From: Chloroflexota bacterium
GTDB lineage: Bacteria > Chloroflexota > Anaerolineae > Anaerolineales > UBA4823
Assembly (NCBI GenBank): GCA_029265355.1
Contig: JAJUJL010000013.1
Coordinates: 1-64,000, forward strand
Direction of reading: 5' to 3'
DNA: 64,000 bases
The position numbers were made by a program, and so were the translations under genes. Positions 7,812 to 16,199 of the stretch are shown one piece after another (position 1 is the first letter of the stretch; each line of letters starts with the position of its first letter). The notes beneath the pieces were generated by a model. That model searched no databases. It saw only the letters and a program-made list of their open reading frames with translations, and was not told the origin of the DNA.

Positions 7812-8356
7812 AGCTCCTCGCCCGTCTCCGAGAGGATATCGAGACGCATGACGGGCAGCACACGCTCGGTTTGAAATAATTGGTAGCGGATATCGCGCAT
7901 GATCACAGCTCCCATGCGCTGGTAAAACCCAACCGCATTGGGATCGGCAACAATTTGAATGAAGGGGAAGCCTTGCGAAGCAGCCAGTTTTCTGGCGTGC
8001 AGGAACAATTTCCTTCCCAGGCCAAGGCCAATAAATTCTGGTAGCAGCCACAGGTGTTCGAGCGAGGCGTAATCAGAACGCGCAGCGAGCATATAAAACC
8101 CAGCCACTCGCTTGGATATTTCAGCGACAAAAACCCAATGCCAGGATATGAGTTGCGGTGTGACCGTCAGCTCACCCCGCCACAGTTCGAGCCACTCCTG
8201 TGGATACCCCCAGTAGGCTTTGGCTTGCATCGCAATGCTGGAAAGGAGGTTGGCCTCGCTCTGCTCTGCCGGCCGGACGAGCGCCTGGGCGGAAAAAGCA
8301 CGCCTGGCAAAGTCAGGTTCAGTTGAGGAGGTGGGAAAATTGCTTTCCTGCGGCAT
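7808..8356 (-). CDS. GNAT-family N-acetyltransferase
   Basis: This 182-residue protein has a GNAT fold. The acetyl-CoA pyrophosphate loop is visible in LGLGRKLFLHARKLA, followed by the DPNAVGFYQRMGAV segment typical of motif B. The N-terminal 30 residues look poorly conserved, and a later start is possible. The substrate is unknown. It starts two bases after the FAD oxidoreductase stop and overlaps the small membrane protein, so it belongs to the AlaX operon. Confidence 0.85.
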   Translation of the reverse strand: MPQESNFPTSSTEPDFARRAFSAQALVRPAEQSEANLLSSIAMQAKAYWGYPQEWLELWRGELTVTPQLISWHWVFVAEISKRVAGFYMLAARSDYASLEHLWLLPEFIGLGLGRKLFLHARKLAASQGFPFIQIVADPNAVGFYQRMGAVIMRDIRYQLFQTERVLPVMRLDILSETGEEL

Positions 8357-8357
8357 C

Positions 8358-9719
8358 CTAGAGCTGCCCTGTATCTCCCCAGGTGTTGAGAAGCTGCTGG
8401 TATTCCGCGCTCTGGTAGCGCTCGAGCAGGAACGCTGGGGCGTAATGGGGGAGTGGTTTACCGGTGATATGGGCAGCCAGCAGGTCGCCAGCAGCGCAGG
8501 CGGCCATCAAGCCGAAGCCAGAAAGCGCACCGATCACGTAAGCGCCTTCAACCGGCAAGGGGCCAATCAACGGGCGGTTCTCTGCTGTGCGGGTGTAATA
8601 ACCGCCATCCAGGCGCGGCCGAGGCATGCGCCCGAAATATTGACGCAGACCCGGCAACATGCGCGCCAGGCCGCGCAGGGCGATCTCCGGGTATTGCTCA
8701 TCCATCGGGGGTGGGAAGGTCGGCTCCATGATCTCGGTGTGGTATTCCCAGAGCATGAGCGCCATATCGGCGTCAATGGCGCCCTCTGGACGGGCATGCG
8801 CGCCGGCTGGCATTGGCTCTAACAGATATTGATATTCTGGGACGTCCGCCAACAGCTCGCGCTCCTCTTGAGTCCATTCCAGCACTTGAGGATCGGTCCA
8901 GATCAAGAGCGGCGCCTGGCGGGGTATCGCTCGCAGCGTGTCTTTGAATGCAGCTTTGAGATGCAACTCGGAATAGACCGGCAGCTCAACTCCGATCATC
9001 TGCCCAACGGTTTTCAAGAAAGGGCCAGCAGCATTGACGAAAGTGCGCAGGTTGATTTCTTGACCATTATCGAGCAGAACCGATTGCACTCGCCCATGCT
9101 GCACCCGCACTTCAAGCAGACGAGCTTGAATGCGCTTCACGCCAGCCAGGCGCGCCTTTTCCAGGAGATAGGCACCCAACTGCTGGGCGCTGAACCAACC
9201 TGCCCGGCGCACGTGCAGCGCGGCGATGACGGATGCGGAAAGGTAAGGGAAGTGCCTGCGGATCAGCGCCGGCTCGAGCAGCAGGTCAGCGCCATCCGGC
9301 AGGTTTTGGTAGCCTTCGGGTGGAGAGGGAAGGTAGCCATGATCATGCTTCTCATGAATGCGCAGCTCACCAGCGCCCAAGGAGGGGGGTTCCTGGGCGC
9401 TGCGCAGCAACTTAATTTTTTGAGTTGGATCGGCAGTAACGTACAGATAACCGCGCCGGTTGAGATGGAAGGTATTGTTACTCTCGACTGCCAGCGCTTC
9501 CAGCAGGTCGATGCTGCGATTCATCAGCGCCACCATGGCGTCACCCGGCCCGGGCCACCAGTTGCGATAGCATTCGGTCGATTTGTCGCTGGTTAAGCTG
9601 AGGGGATCGCGTTCGTCCACCAGCAAGATATCCCTCACTCCCTGGCGGACAGCCAGGAAATACGCCGCGCTGATGCCAGCAATGCCTGCGCCGCAGATGA
9701 CCACATTGGTTTCAGTCAT
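8358..9719 (-). CDS. FAD-dependent oxidoreductase, D-amino-acid/sarcosine oxidase (DAO) family
   Basis: This 453-residue protein has an N-terminal Rossmann dinucleotide motif (GAGIAG, residues 10-15) with a conserved acidic residue at the end of the second strand (VDE). The C-terminal RTAENRPLIGPLP and GFGLMAACAAGDLLAA segments close the FAD site in DAO enzymes. The STECYRNWWPG segment after the first FAD motif is seen in sarcosine/dimethylglycine-oxidase-like members. It probably oxidises an amino acid or N-methyl amine. Its start overlaps the AlaX gene by eight bases, suggesting linked amino-acid quality control or catabolism. The substrate is not determinable here. Confidence 0.85.
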   Translation of the reverse strand: MTETNVVICGAGIAGISAAYFLAVRQGVRDILLVDERDPLSLTSDKSTECYRNWWPGPGDAMVALMNRSIDLLEALAVESNNTFHLNRRGYLYVTADPTQKIKLLRSAQEPPSLGAGELRIHEKHDHGYLPSPPEGYQNLPDGADLLLEPALIRRHFPYLSASVIAALHVRRAGWFSAQQLGAYLLEKARLAGVKRIQARLLEVRVQHGRVQSVLLDNGQEINLRTFVNAAGPFLKTVGQMIGVELPVYSELHLKAAFKDTLRAIPRQAPLLIWTDPQVLEWTQEERELLADVPEYQYLLEPMPAGAHARPEGAIDADMALMLWEYHTEIMEPTFPPPMDEQYPEIALRGLARMLPGLRQYFGRMPRPRLDGGYYTRTAENRPLIGPLPVEGAYVIGALSGFGLMAACAAGDLLAAHITGKPLPHYAPAFLLERYQSAEYQQLLNTWGDTGQL

Positions 9720-10437
9720 GGTCCAGCTCGATGTAAATGCGCTTGTTGATCCTGCCTTTGCTCTTGTAATCGGTCACTCGAACACGACCCACTTCGCTGG
9801 TGTTGCGCACATGGGTTCCGCCATCTGCTTGCAGGTCCAGTCCAACAATCTCTACCACGCGCACCTCTTGGATGCCTTCGGGGAGAAGGTTGATTTTAGT
9901 GCGGATCAAGTCTGGTATCTGAAATGCCTCATGGCGCGGCAGAATGGCGACTTTCACGGGGCGGTTTTGGGCGACTTCGCGATTGACTGCGGCTTCGATG
10001 CTCTGCACCAGCTCTTTTTGCATGGTTTCAAATTCGAAATCCATGCGCCCCATCCACGGGTCCATATCTCCCCCGGTCACCAGTGCGCCGTAATCGCGAA
10101 ACACAACGCCGCACAGGATATGCAGGGCGGTGTGGGTGCGCATTAAGGCGTATCGGCGCTGCCAATCGATCTTGCCATCCACACTGGCGCCGATTTCCGG
10201 TAAAGGGAAGTCGCCCTCGATGAAGTGGTACACCTCTGGGCCAATCTTCTTGGCGCGGGCAATGAAAAATGATTGGTTGTCGATCGTCAGCCAACCCTGG
10301 TCACTTGGCTGCCCGCCACCGCCCGGATAAAAGGCTGTTTGATCCAGGACGATACCTCGGTTTTCACGATCCACCCATTGAACAACTGCACGGAATGATT
10401 TTTGGTAGCTATCGGTCTGGTATAGAAGTTTGGTCAT
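9712..10437 (-). CDS. alaX: alanyl-tRNA editing protein AlaX
   Basis: This is a 241-residue stand-alone homologue of the AlaRS editing domain, which hydrolyses Ser or Gly misattached to tRNA-Ala. It shows the TAFYPGGGGQPSDQG signature, the first zinc pair H102-x3-H106 (HTALH) and the late DGGTHVRNTSEVG segment. The second zinc pair, usually Cys-x3-His, reads D205-x3-H209, so an Asp stands where AlaRS has Cys; some AlaX groups may tolerate this. It is co-transcribed with an amino-acid-oxidase-like enzyme and a GNAT. Confidence 0.9.
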   Translation of the reverse strand: MTKLLYQTDSYQKSFRAVVQWVDRENRGIVLDQTAFYPGGGGQPSDQGWLTIDNQSFFIARAKKIGPEVYHFIEGDFPLPEIGASVDGKIDWQRRYALMRTHTALHILCGVVFRDYGALVTGGDMDPWMGRMDFEFETMQKELVQSIEAAVNREVAQNRPVKVAILPRHEAFQIPDLIRTKINLLPEGIQEVRVVEIVGLDLQADGGTHVRNTSEVGRVRVTDYKSKGRINKRIYIELDHD

Positions 10438-10457
10438 TGTTTCACCCTGGTGAAATC

Positions 10458-10994
10458 TTACGCTTCGGTGGGTGTCAGTTGTTCTTTGTCCGGGTTGCTG
10501 TATTGCAACATCACGAGCTGTATCAGCAATCCGATCACGAGCAGCAAGATGAAGATAACGCCGCGTGGCAAACCCCCGAAGTTGAAATTCTGCACCAGCA
10601 ACATTGAACCGCCCAGGCTGGTGAAGATAATCACGCCATAGGAGAACCAGGCCAGGATCAATAAAGCGGCGATCAATCCACCGATCACGAAAGACTGCGC
10701 GGGTGTGACTGGCATTACCCAGCCGTAGAGTGCTGGAATGGACAGAGCCAGATAGCCGCCGGTGAAAAACCCTGCCAGGGTAATCATCAACCGGCGAAGG
10801 AAATAGATTGCCAGAACGCCACCCAGGGCAGCCGCCAGGGCGTAGCTGATGCGCTCCAGTTCGCTGTGAACGAGCTGAATTTGATCGATAAATTCGGCCG
10901 CAATCAGGGCGGTGACGCCTCCCACAAACATCCAGGCCAATTGGTATCCCGCGGTCAAGAAGATGATGCCAAAGGCAATGGTGATATATTGCAT
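10458..10994 (-). CDS. polytopic membrane protein (TMEM198/DUF4203-like)
   Basis: This 178-residue protein has about six or seven hydrophobic helices with many small residues (GGVTALIAAEF, ALAAALGGVLAIYFL, FFTGGYLALSIPALYG). The pattern resembles the TMEM198/DUF4203 family of unknown function. The start at 10994 is chosen over a longer upstream frame because GGAGGA lies eight bases before it and the protein then begins directly with the first helix. It heads the five-gene minus-strand operon, 20 bases ahead of AlaX. Confidence 0.7.
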   Translation of the reverse strand: MQYITIAFGIIFLTAGYQLAWMFVGGVTALIAAEFIDQIQLVHSELERISYALAAALGGVLAIYFLRRLMITLAGFFTGGYLALSIPALYGWVMPVTPAQSFVIGGLIAALLILAWFSYGVIIFTSLGGSMLLVQNFNFGGLPRGVIFILLLVIGLLIQLVMLQYSNPDKEQLTPTEA

Positions 10995-11069
10995 CTCTCG
11001 TGCTCCTCCAGGTGGATTATAGCAAAATCTGAACACCTGCGCACACCTCACCCTGGTTAAGGCAATTAA

Positions 11070-11165
11070 ATAGCTCTTGCGCACATGGGGGCAGTCCAGG
11101 GTTTTATGGCAGGCTTCGTCTGCCAAAACACACCCAACGCCGCCCGAAGCGCCTAATGCCAATTA
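11070..11165. repeat. dispersed palindromic repeat, copy 3
   Basis: The left flank ctcttgcgcacatgggggcag, a central stem (gttttatggcag paired with ctgccaaaacac, one mismatch) and the right flank cccgaagcgcctaatgccaat closely follow copy 1 at 251-345. It fills part of the 313-base gap between the divergent membrane-protein and moxR genes. The rest of that gap is AT-rich and should hold both promoters; TTGCGC and GATAAA near 11189-11217 are a weak candidate for moxR. Confidence 0.7.
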
Positions 11166-11307
11166 ATTTGATTTTTTTGATGGAATCATTGCGCCGAAGG
11201 TGGGTTTCATGATAAAGTAAGCTTAAATCTTAACGGGTAATGTGAATTGCGGATGATTGGCAGCGGATAAAGCTGCCAGAGTGCAAAACCAAGTCAAAGA
11301 GGTATTG

Positions 11308-12282
11308 ATGCAACCTGTCCAGGATTTTGTCCAAAGGGTGACAGCGAACGTGGAGCGGGTCATCGTGGGCAAGCGCGAGGCAATAGAATTGTTGTTGATC
11401 GCGCTGCTGTGCGAAGGCCATGTCTTGCTGGAGGATGTGCCTGGGACGGGTAAGACTATGCTCGCGCGGGCGATTGCAATCAGCCTGGGGGGGAAATTCA
11501 AACGCTTGCAATGCACGCCGGATTTGCTGCCCAACGATGTGACCGGGGTTTCGATTTATAACCAGCAGACCGTCCAGTTTGAGTTCCGACCTGGCCCGTT
11601 GTTTGTTAATGTGCTACTGGCGGATGAAATCAATCGCGCCACACCTCGAACGCAAGCAGCTTTGCTGGAAGCGATGCAAGAACAACAAGTCTCTATCGAT
11701 GGTGTAACCAGGGCATTGCCCAGGCCGTTTTTGGTGCTGGCCACGCAAAATCCGATCGAATACGAAGGAACATTTCCGTTGCCGGAAGCACAGTTGGACC
11801 GTTTCTTGCTGCGCTTGCCCATCGGCTATCCGGCGCCATCAGACGAGAAGACGATCCTCAACAACTTGAGACGAGAACATCCCATCACCCAATTGCAACC
11901 GCTCGTCTTCGATGACGATAGCCTGGGGGGGCGCAGCGGTATCGAGCGATTGCCAGCGATCCAGAGCATGACCTGGGAAGTGCATGTCGATGAAACCTTG
12001 CAGGATTACATCGTTGCGCTGGTCAATGCGACGCGGGTGCACCCGGATCTGCTTCTTGGGGCGAGCCCACGCGCCAGCCTGGCTCTGTACAAATCTGCTC
12101 AAGCGCTGGCAGCCTCGCGGGGTCGTAATTACGTTTTGCCAGAGGACATCAAGCAGCTTGTGCCGTTCGTGCTACCCCACCGCCTGATCATCCGTCCAGA
12201 GGCAGAGCTGCGCGGCAGGACGATTGGGGGCGTTCTGCAAGATGTGCTGGGGAGCACGCCATTGAGCATGGGAGGCATTTAG
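11308..12282 (+). CDS. MoxR-family AAA+ ATPase
   Basis: This is a 324-residue MoxR ATPase. Walker A is seen in EDVPGTGKTMLARAIA, Walker B in LLADEINRATPRTQAALLEAMQE, and sensor 1 in LVLATQNPIEYEGTFPLPEAQLDRF, followed by the C-terminal lid. The ATG at 11308 is preferred because AAAGAGG lies just upstream; an in-frame TTG at 11257 would add 17 residues. MoxR proteins work as chaperone-like ATPases with the DUF58 and transglutaminase/DUF4129 proteins, and those follow directly. Confidence 0.9.
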   Translation: MQPVQDFVQRVTANVERVIVGKREAIELLLIALLCEGHVLLEDVPGTGKTMLARAIAISLGGKFKRLQCTPDLLPNDVTGVSIYNQQTVQFEFRPGPLFVNVLLADEINRATPRTQAALLEAMQEQQVSIDGVTRALPRPFLVLATQNPIEYEGTFPLPEAQLDRFLLRLPIGYPAPSDEKTILNNLRREHPITQLQPLVFDDDSLGGRSGIERLPAIQSMTWEVHVDETLQDYIVALVNATRVHPDLLLGASPRASLALYKSAQALAASRGRNYVLPEDIKQLVPFVLPHRLIIRPEAELRGRTIGGVLQDVLGSTPLSMGGI

Positions 12283-12297
12283 GCGAAGCGGTGGGGC

Positions 12298-13482
12298 ATG
12301 GGCAGTCACTTGTTTGTCTTTTTGATCGCGCTGGTGGGCGTTGCAGCATTATTGAGAGAAGAATTCCTCTTCACCCTGGTGTACCTGTTGCTGGGTGTCT
12401 ATTTGTTGGGGCGCTGGTGGGGTACCTACTCACTCAAGCATGTCAAAGTGAAGCGGCAATTCGATCGCCATATCTACCTGGGTGAACGATCGAGGGTGAC
12501 TGTTGATATTGTCAATCAAAGTATACTCCCGGCTGCCTGGGTGCAGATACAGGAGAGCATCCCGGTGGAAATCTCGGGAAGTGAGCCAGTGCGCCAGGTG
12601 GTGAGCTTGCCATCTCGGGGAAAATCGCAAGTTGAGTATTGGTTGGAGGGGCGCAAGCGTGGGTATTATCCGGTTGGGCCGATGCGGTTGTACAGCGGAG
12701 ATGTGCTTGGCATCATTGATCAGGAGTCTTATGAGGTGCCAGCCGAACATGTGACGGTGTATCCTCGCATCATTCCTTTGAACAAGGTCGCCATTCCTCC
12801 CAGCTCACCGATGGGATCGATTCGCCACACCCAACCGTTATTCGAAGATCCAAGCCGGGCGGGAGGCAAACGCGCGTATGGTCCCGGCGACTCGCTGCGT
12901 CGGGTTGATTGGAAAGCCACCGCGGCAACTGGAAATTTACAGGTAAAGCTATTTGAACCGGCCATTGCCTTGGAGACGGCGATATTTCTCAACATGTATG
13001 CGCCAGACTATGAAGATCGGCAACGCTATGAAGCCACGGAGCTTGGCGTGATCGTGGCTGCCTCGCTGGCAACCTGGGTCATCCGAAAACGCCAGGCTGC
13101 TGGCTTTATGACCAATGGGATAGATCTGCTGACCGGTGCTCCTCCGTCGGCTGTGCCTGTTAAGGGAGGCCAGGGGCACCTGATGCGTATCCTGGAAGTG
13201 CTTGCCCGAGTCAACGTCGGCGAAACCGATAATTTTGCAGGTTTAATTCAACACCACAAAAACAGCTTGAGCTGGGGAACAACCCTGGCGGCAGTGACTG
13301 GCGCGCTGAACGATGATGGCTTCGATGCCCTTTTCCTGGCTCAGCGAGCCGGGTTGGGCGTCATGCTGGTGTTGGTCGGACGAAACCGGGAACTTGATCG
13401 AGTTGAACAGCGCGCCCGGCGATTTGGTATTGCTTGCACCCGCCTCGAGCGTGAGCGAGACCTGGATGTCTGGCGAAAGTGA
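12298..13482 (+). CDS. DUF58 domain-containing membrane protein
   Basis: This 394-residue protein has two N-terminal membrane helices (about residues 5-22 and 26-40), a beta-rich middle region and the DUF58 signature GGKRAYGPGDSLRRVDWKAT followed by a von Willebrand A-like fold. DUF58 proteins accompany MoxR ATPases. It starts 16 bases after moxR, and its stop overlaps the start of the next gene (GTGA). The exact function of the module is not established; roles in envelope or stress functions have been suggested. Confidence 0.87.
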   Translation: MGSHLFVFLIALVGVAALLREEFLFTLVYLLLGVYLLGRWWGTYSLKHVKVKRQFDRHIYLGERSRVTVDIVNQSILPAAWVQIQESIPVEISGSEPVRQVVSLPSRGKSQVEYWLEGRKRGYYPVGPMRLYSGDVLGIIDQESYEVPAEHVTVYPRIIPLNKVAIPPSSPMGSIRHTQPLFEDPSRAGGKRAYGPGDSLRRVDWKATAATGNLQVKLFEPAIALETAIFLNMYAPDYEDRQRYEATELGVIVAASLATWVIRKRQAAGFMTNGIDLLTGAPPSAVPVKGGQGHLMRILEVLARVNVGETDNFAGLIQHHKNSLSWGTTLAAVTGALNDDGFDALFLAQRAGLGVMLVLVGRNRELDRVEQRARRFGIACTRLERERDLDVWRK

Positions 13483-15137
13483 TTGAACCGGAAATGAACT
13501 CGGATTTGCTGGAGTCCCTCACCTGGAATGAAAAAGTGTCCACCCTGGCCAGTTATTTGCTGGTTGGAGGGATGATGGCTTGCTTCCTTTCATTGATGGG
13601 ATTGTTGGGGCAAGCCATTGACCCAGATTGGCAGGGCTGGTATTTCGGCCCACTGGCTTTCATCATATCCCTGGAAAGCCTGTATGTGTACCAGCGGAGA
13701 CGGCAGCTTCGCTTCCCAGAAGCGGAATGGTTCAGTTTCTTTACCGCCGAATGGGGCATCATCATCCTCGGACTCAGAGTTCTGATTTACCTTAAGCAAG
13801 GCCTCAGCCAATTGTGGATTGACCTCTCCCGGGGTGTGGGCGGATTCTTGGAAAGTTTCTTTTCTGGCGAGTTCATTGCTGCATTGGTCGGCGTGATCCT
13901 GGTGTGGATCTTAACGAACTGGTTCGCAGATTTGATGGCGCCTCTGCGCAATGATGCCACATTGGTCATTCTGGAAGGCGGCGCTGACACTTCGGTAGAG
14001 CGCCATGCCGTGCGCCAGCAGCTTGCCAACCTGGTATTGTTGATCGGAATTTTCATGGCTTTGTTGACCGCCGGGTTGCGCAGCGAATCCTTCACAACCT
14101 GGGCTCGCTTGCCTTTGATGCGCATTGGCGTGTTCAATGTGATGTTCTACTTTGTGCTTGCGCTGCTGCTCTTGAGCCAGACACAGTTTGCCTTGTTGCG
14201 AGCGCGGTGGGGGCTTAACCGGTTCAGGGTGAGCCGCAGGATCGGCGCTTCCTGGATTCTATACACGTTGATTTTCCTGATGCTGGTGGGGTTATTTTCG
14301 CTGGCCTTGCCCACCAGCTACACCTTTGGGCTTTTATCGCTGTTGAACTATTTGCTCGGCTTGGTATTGTTAGCTGGGGGATTCGTCGTGTGGTTGCTCT
14401 CAATTCCCATTTTTTATGTTTCACTCCTGCTGTCGTCGTTATTTGGGATGACGCCGTTGGAGAGGATTCCTCCACCCCGGGTGATCACGCCGCCAGTAGA
14501 AGAAACCACCGCCCAGGCGATGCCAATCTGGTTGGAGTTGGCACGCTCGATATTTTTCTGGGGGGTGTTGGTGAGCTTGTTGGCTTTTGCGCTGGTCGTT
14601 TTCTTACGCTCGCGCCGTGAGGATATCCTTCGCCTGGGAAAAATTCCCCTCTTTCGCTGGTTGAAGGATATTATCCTCCTGTTCAGGCAGTCAGTCCATA
14701 GCGCAGGTAACCAGCTCAACCAGCTCGCCGCGCAAGGAATGGCTCTCTTTCGCCGCTCAGGGCGTGGCTCGAGAGACGCGCCATGGACATTCGTTAACGT
14801 CCGCCGCTTGACGGCGCGCGCCAAAGTGCGCTTTTATTACCAGGCGATGCTGCGCCGGGCTGGAGAGACGGGACGCGCCCGTAAGTCGAACCAGACGCCC
14901 TCAGAGTTTGCGCAGTTGATGGATGAACACATTCGGCGGGAAACACAAACGACGCCAGAGCATAAAGGATTGGTTGCGGTTGAACAGGCTGGCGAAGCGC
15001 TGCGCCAGCTCACGGCGGTGTTCATCCAGGCTCGCTACAGTCCGCAGGAAGTGAGCGATAGCGATGCAGCCTCGGCGCGAGGAGCGTGGGATGTGCTGAG
15101 GCGTTTGATGCAAAGCTGGAAACGAGGTGATCAATGA
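13479..15137 (+). CDS. multi-pass membrane protein with C-terminal DUF4129-like domain
   Basis: This 552-residue protein has about ten membrane segments over residues 20-390, then a cytosolic domain with RFYYQAMLRRAGETG and a C-terminal QLTAVFIQARYSPQEVSD segment typical of DUF4129. In related operons this domain is fused to a TgpA-type transglutaminase; the transglutaminase part is absent here. The GTG start at 13479 overlaps the DUF58 stop; an ATG at 13494 is an alternative. It is the third member of the MoxR module. Confidence 0.8.
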   Translation: MIEPEMNSDLLESLTWNEKVSTLASYLLVGGMMACFLSLMGLLGQAIDPDWQGWYFGPLAFIISLESLYVYQRRRQLRFPEAEWFSFFTAEWGIIILGLRVLIYLKQGLSQLWIDLSRGVGGFLESFFSGEFIAALVGVILVWILTNWFADLMAPLRNDATLVILEGGADTSVERHAVRQQLANLVLLIGIFMALLTAGLRSESFTTWARLPLMRIGVFNVMFYFVLALLLLSQTQFALLRARWGLNRFRVSRRIGASWILYTLIFLMLVGLFSLALPTSYTFGLLSLLNYLLGLVLLAGGFVVWLLSIPIFYVSLLLSSLFGMTPLERIPPPRVITPPVEETTAQAMPIWLELARSIFFWGVLVSLLAFALVVFLRSRREDILRLGKIPLFRWLKDIILLFRQSVHSAGNQLNQLAAQGMALFRRSGRGSRDAPWTFVNVRRLTARAKVRFYYQAMLRRAGETGRARKSNQTPSEFAQLMDEHIRRETQTTPEHKGLVAVEQAGEALRQLTAVFIQARYSPQEVSDSDAASARGAWDVLRRLMQSWKRGDQ

Positions 15138-16195
15138 TACCGAGTTCGAGTGATCGCCAGAGAACGGGCATGAACGAACTGGTTTATTACTATCCGCAGG
15201 GACATGCTGCGCATCATGAACCAGGACACCCCGAGCGCCCGGAGCGAGTGGAGGCGATTCGTCAGGCGTTGGAGAACGCGGGCTGGTGGAAGGGATATCC
15301 TCACCTGAACGCCATGCAGGTGCCTGAGGAAATCCTGCAGCGCGTACATCGCGCTGACTATCTGCGCAGTTTGCAAGCAGCGTGTGCAAGCGGAATGCAC
15401 CTGGATGCGGATACTTATACGACGCCGCAATCCTGGGAGCTGGCGCTATCCGCTGCCGGAGGAGCTATCTCTGTGGCCGCCGCCGTTTGGCAGGCAAGCG
15501 CCCGGCGAGGTTTTGCGCTCACTCGTCCACCCGGTCACCATGCCACATCACGGCGCGGCATGGGTTTTTGCTTGCTCAACAATGTCGCCATTGCAGCCGA
15601 ATACTTGATCCAAATCGAAGGCGCACGCAGCGTGGCAATCATCGATTTGGATTTGCATCACGGTAATGGCACACAGGATATTTTTTGGGAGCGCGGTGAT
15701 GTGCTCTATATCTCGACCCACCAATCACCGCTGTACCCTGGCACCGGCTGGATAGATGAGACAGGCGCCGGCGCTGGTTTGGGAATGAACATGAACATCC
15801 CTTTGCCGCCAGGTTCAGGCGACCAGGCCTTCGACTCGGCCATGCATAGCTTGATTCTACCAATACTGGAAAAAACAAAACCGCAAATGCTGCTGGTGAG
15901 CTTTGGCTTTGACCCTCACTGGCGCGATCCCCTGGGACATCTTCAGCTTTCCGCGGCCGGCTATGCCAGATTGATCGCCGACCTGGCTTCATGGGCAGAC
16001 CAGAACTGCCAGGGGAAGCTGGCGCTGGTCCTGGAAGGAGGATATGATTTGGAAGCCGCGCAAGCCTGCGCGACCTGTGTGACTGCTTCGCTTTTAGGTC
16101 AACCGGTCGGCGACCCAATTGGCCCTTCCCCCAGACCGGAGGGGCGTTCCTGGCAAAGTTTAATTCGTCAAATTCAAAATATATGGAGTCTATAA
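15134..16195 (+). CDS. histone-deacetylase-family hydrolase (acetylpolyamine/acetoin-utilisation type)
   Basis: This is a 353-residue zinc-dependent deacetylase of the arginase/HDAC fold. It contains HPERPERVEAI, the catalytic RPPGHHATSRRGMGFC segment, the zinc-site IDLDLHHGNGTQDIF and late LVSFGFDPH and LEGGYDLE motifs, so all active-site elements appear intact. Bacterial members deacetylate polyamines or other small acetyl-amides. The ATG at 15134 overlaps the previous stop and has GAGGTG upstream; MNELVYYYP at 15170 is an alternative start. It is translationally coupled to the MoxR module, but a functional link is unproven. Confidence 0.9.
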   Translation: MIPSSSDRQRTGMNELVYYYPQGHAAHHEPGHPERPERVEAIRQALENAGWWKGYPHLNAMQVPEEILQRVHRADYLRSLQAACASGMHLDADTYTTPQSWELALSAAGGAISVAAAVWQASARRGFALTRPPGHHATSRRGMGFCLLNNVAIAAEYLIQIEGARSVAIIDLDLHHGNGTQDIFWERGDVLYISTHQSPLYPGTGWIDETGAGAGLGMNMNIPLPPGSGDQAFDSAMHSLILPILEKTKPQMLLVSFGFDPHWRDPLGHLQLSAAGYARLIADLASWADQNCQGKLALVLEGGYDLEAAQACATCVTASLLGQPVGDPIGPSPRPEGRSWQSLIRQIQNIWSL

Positions 16196-16199
16196 ACAA

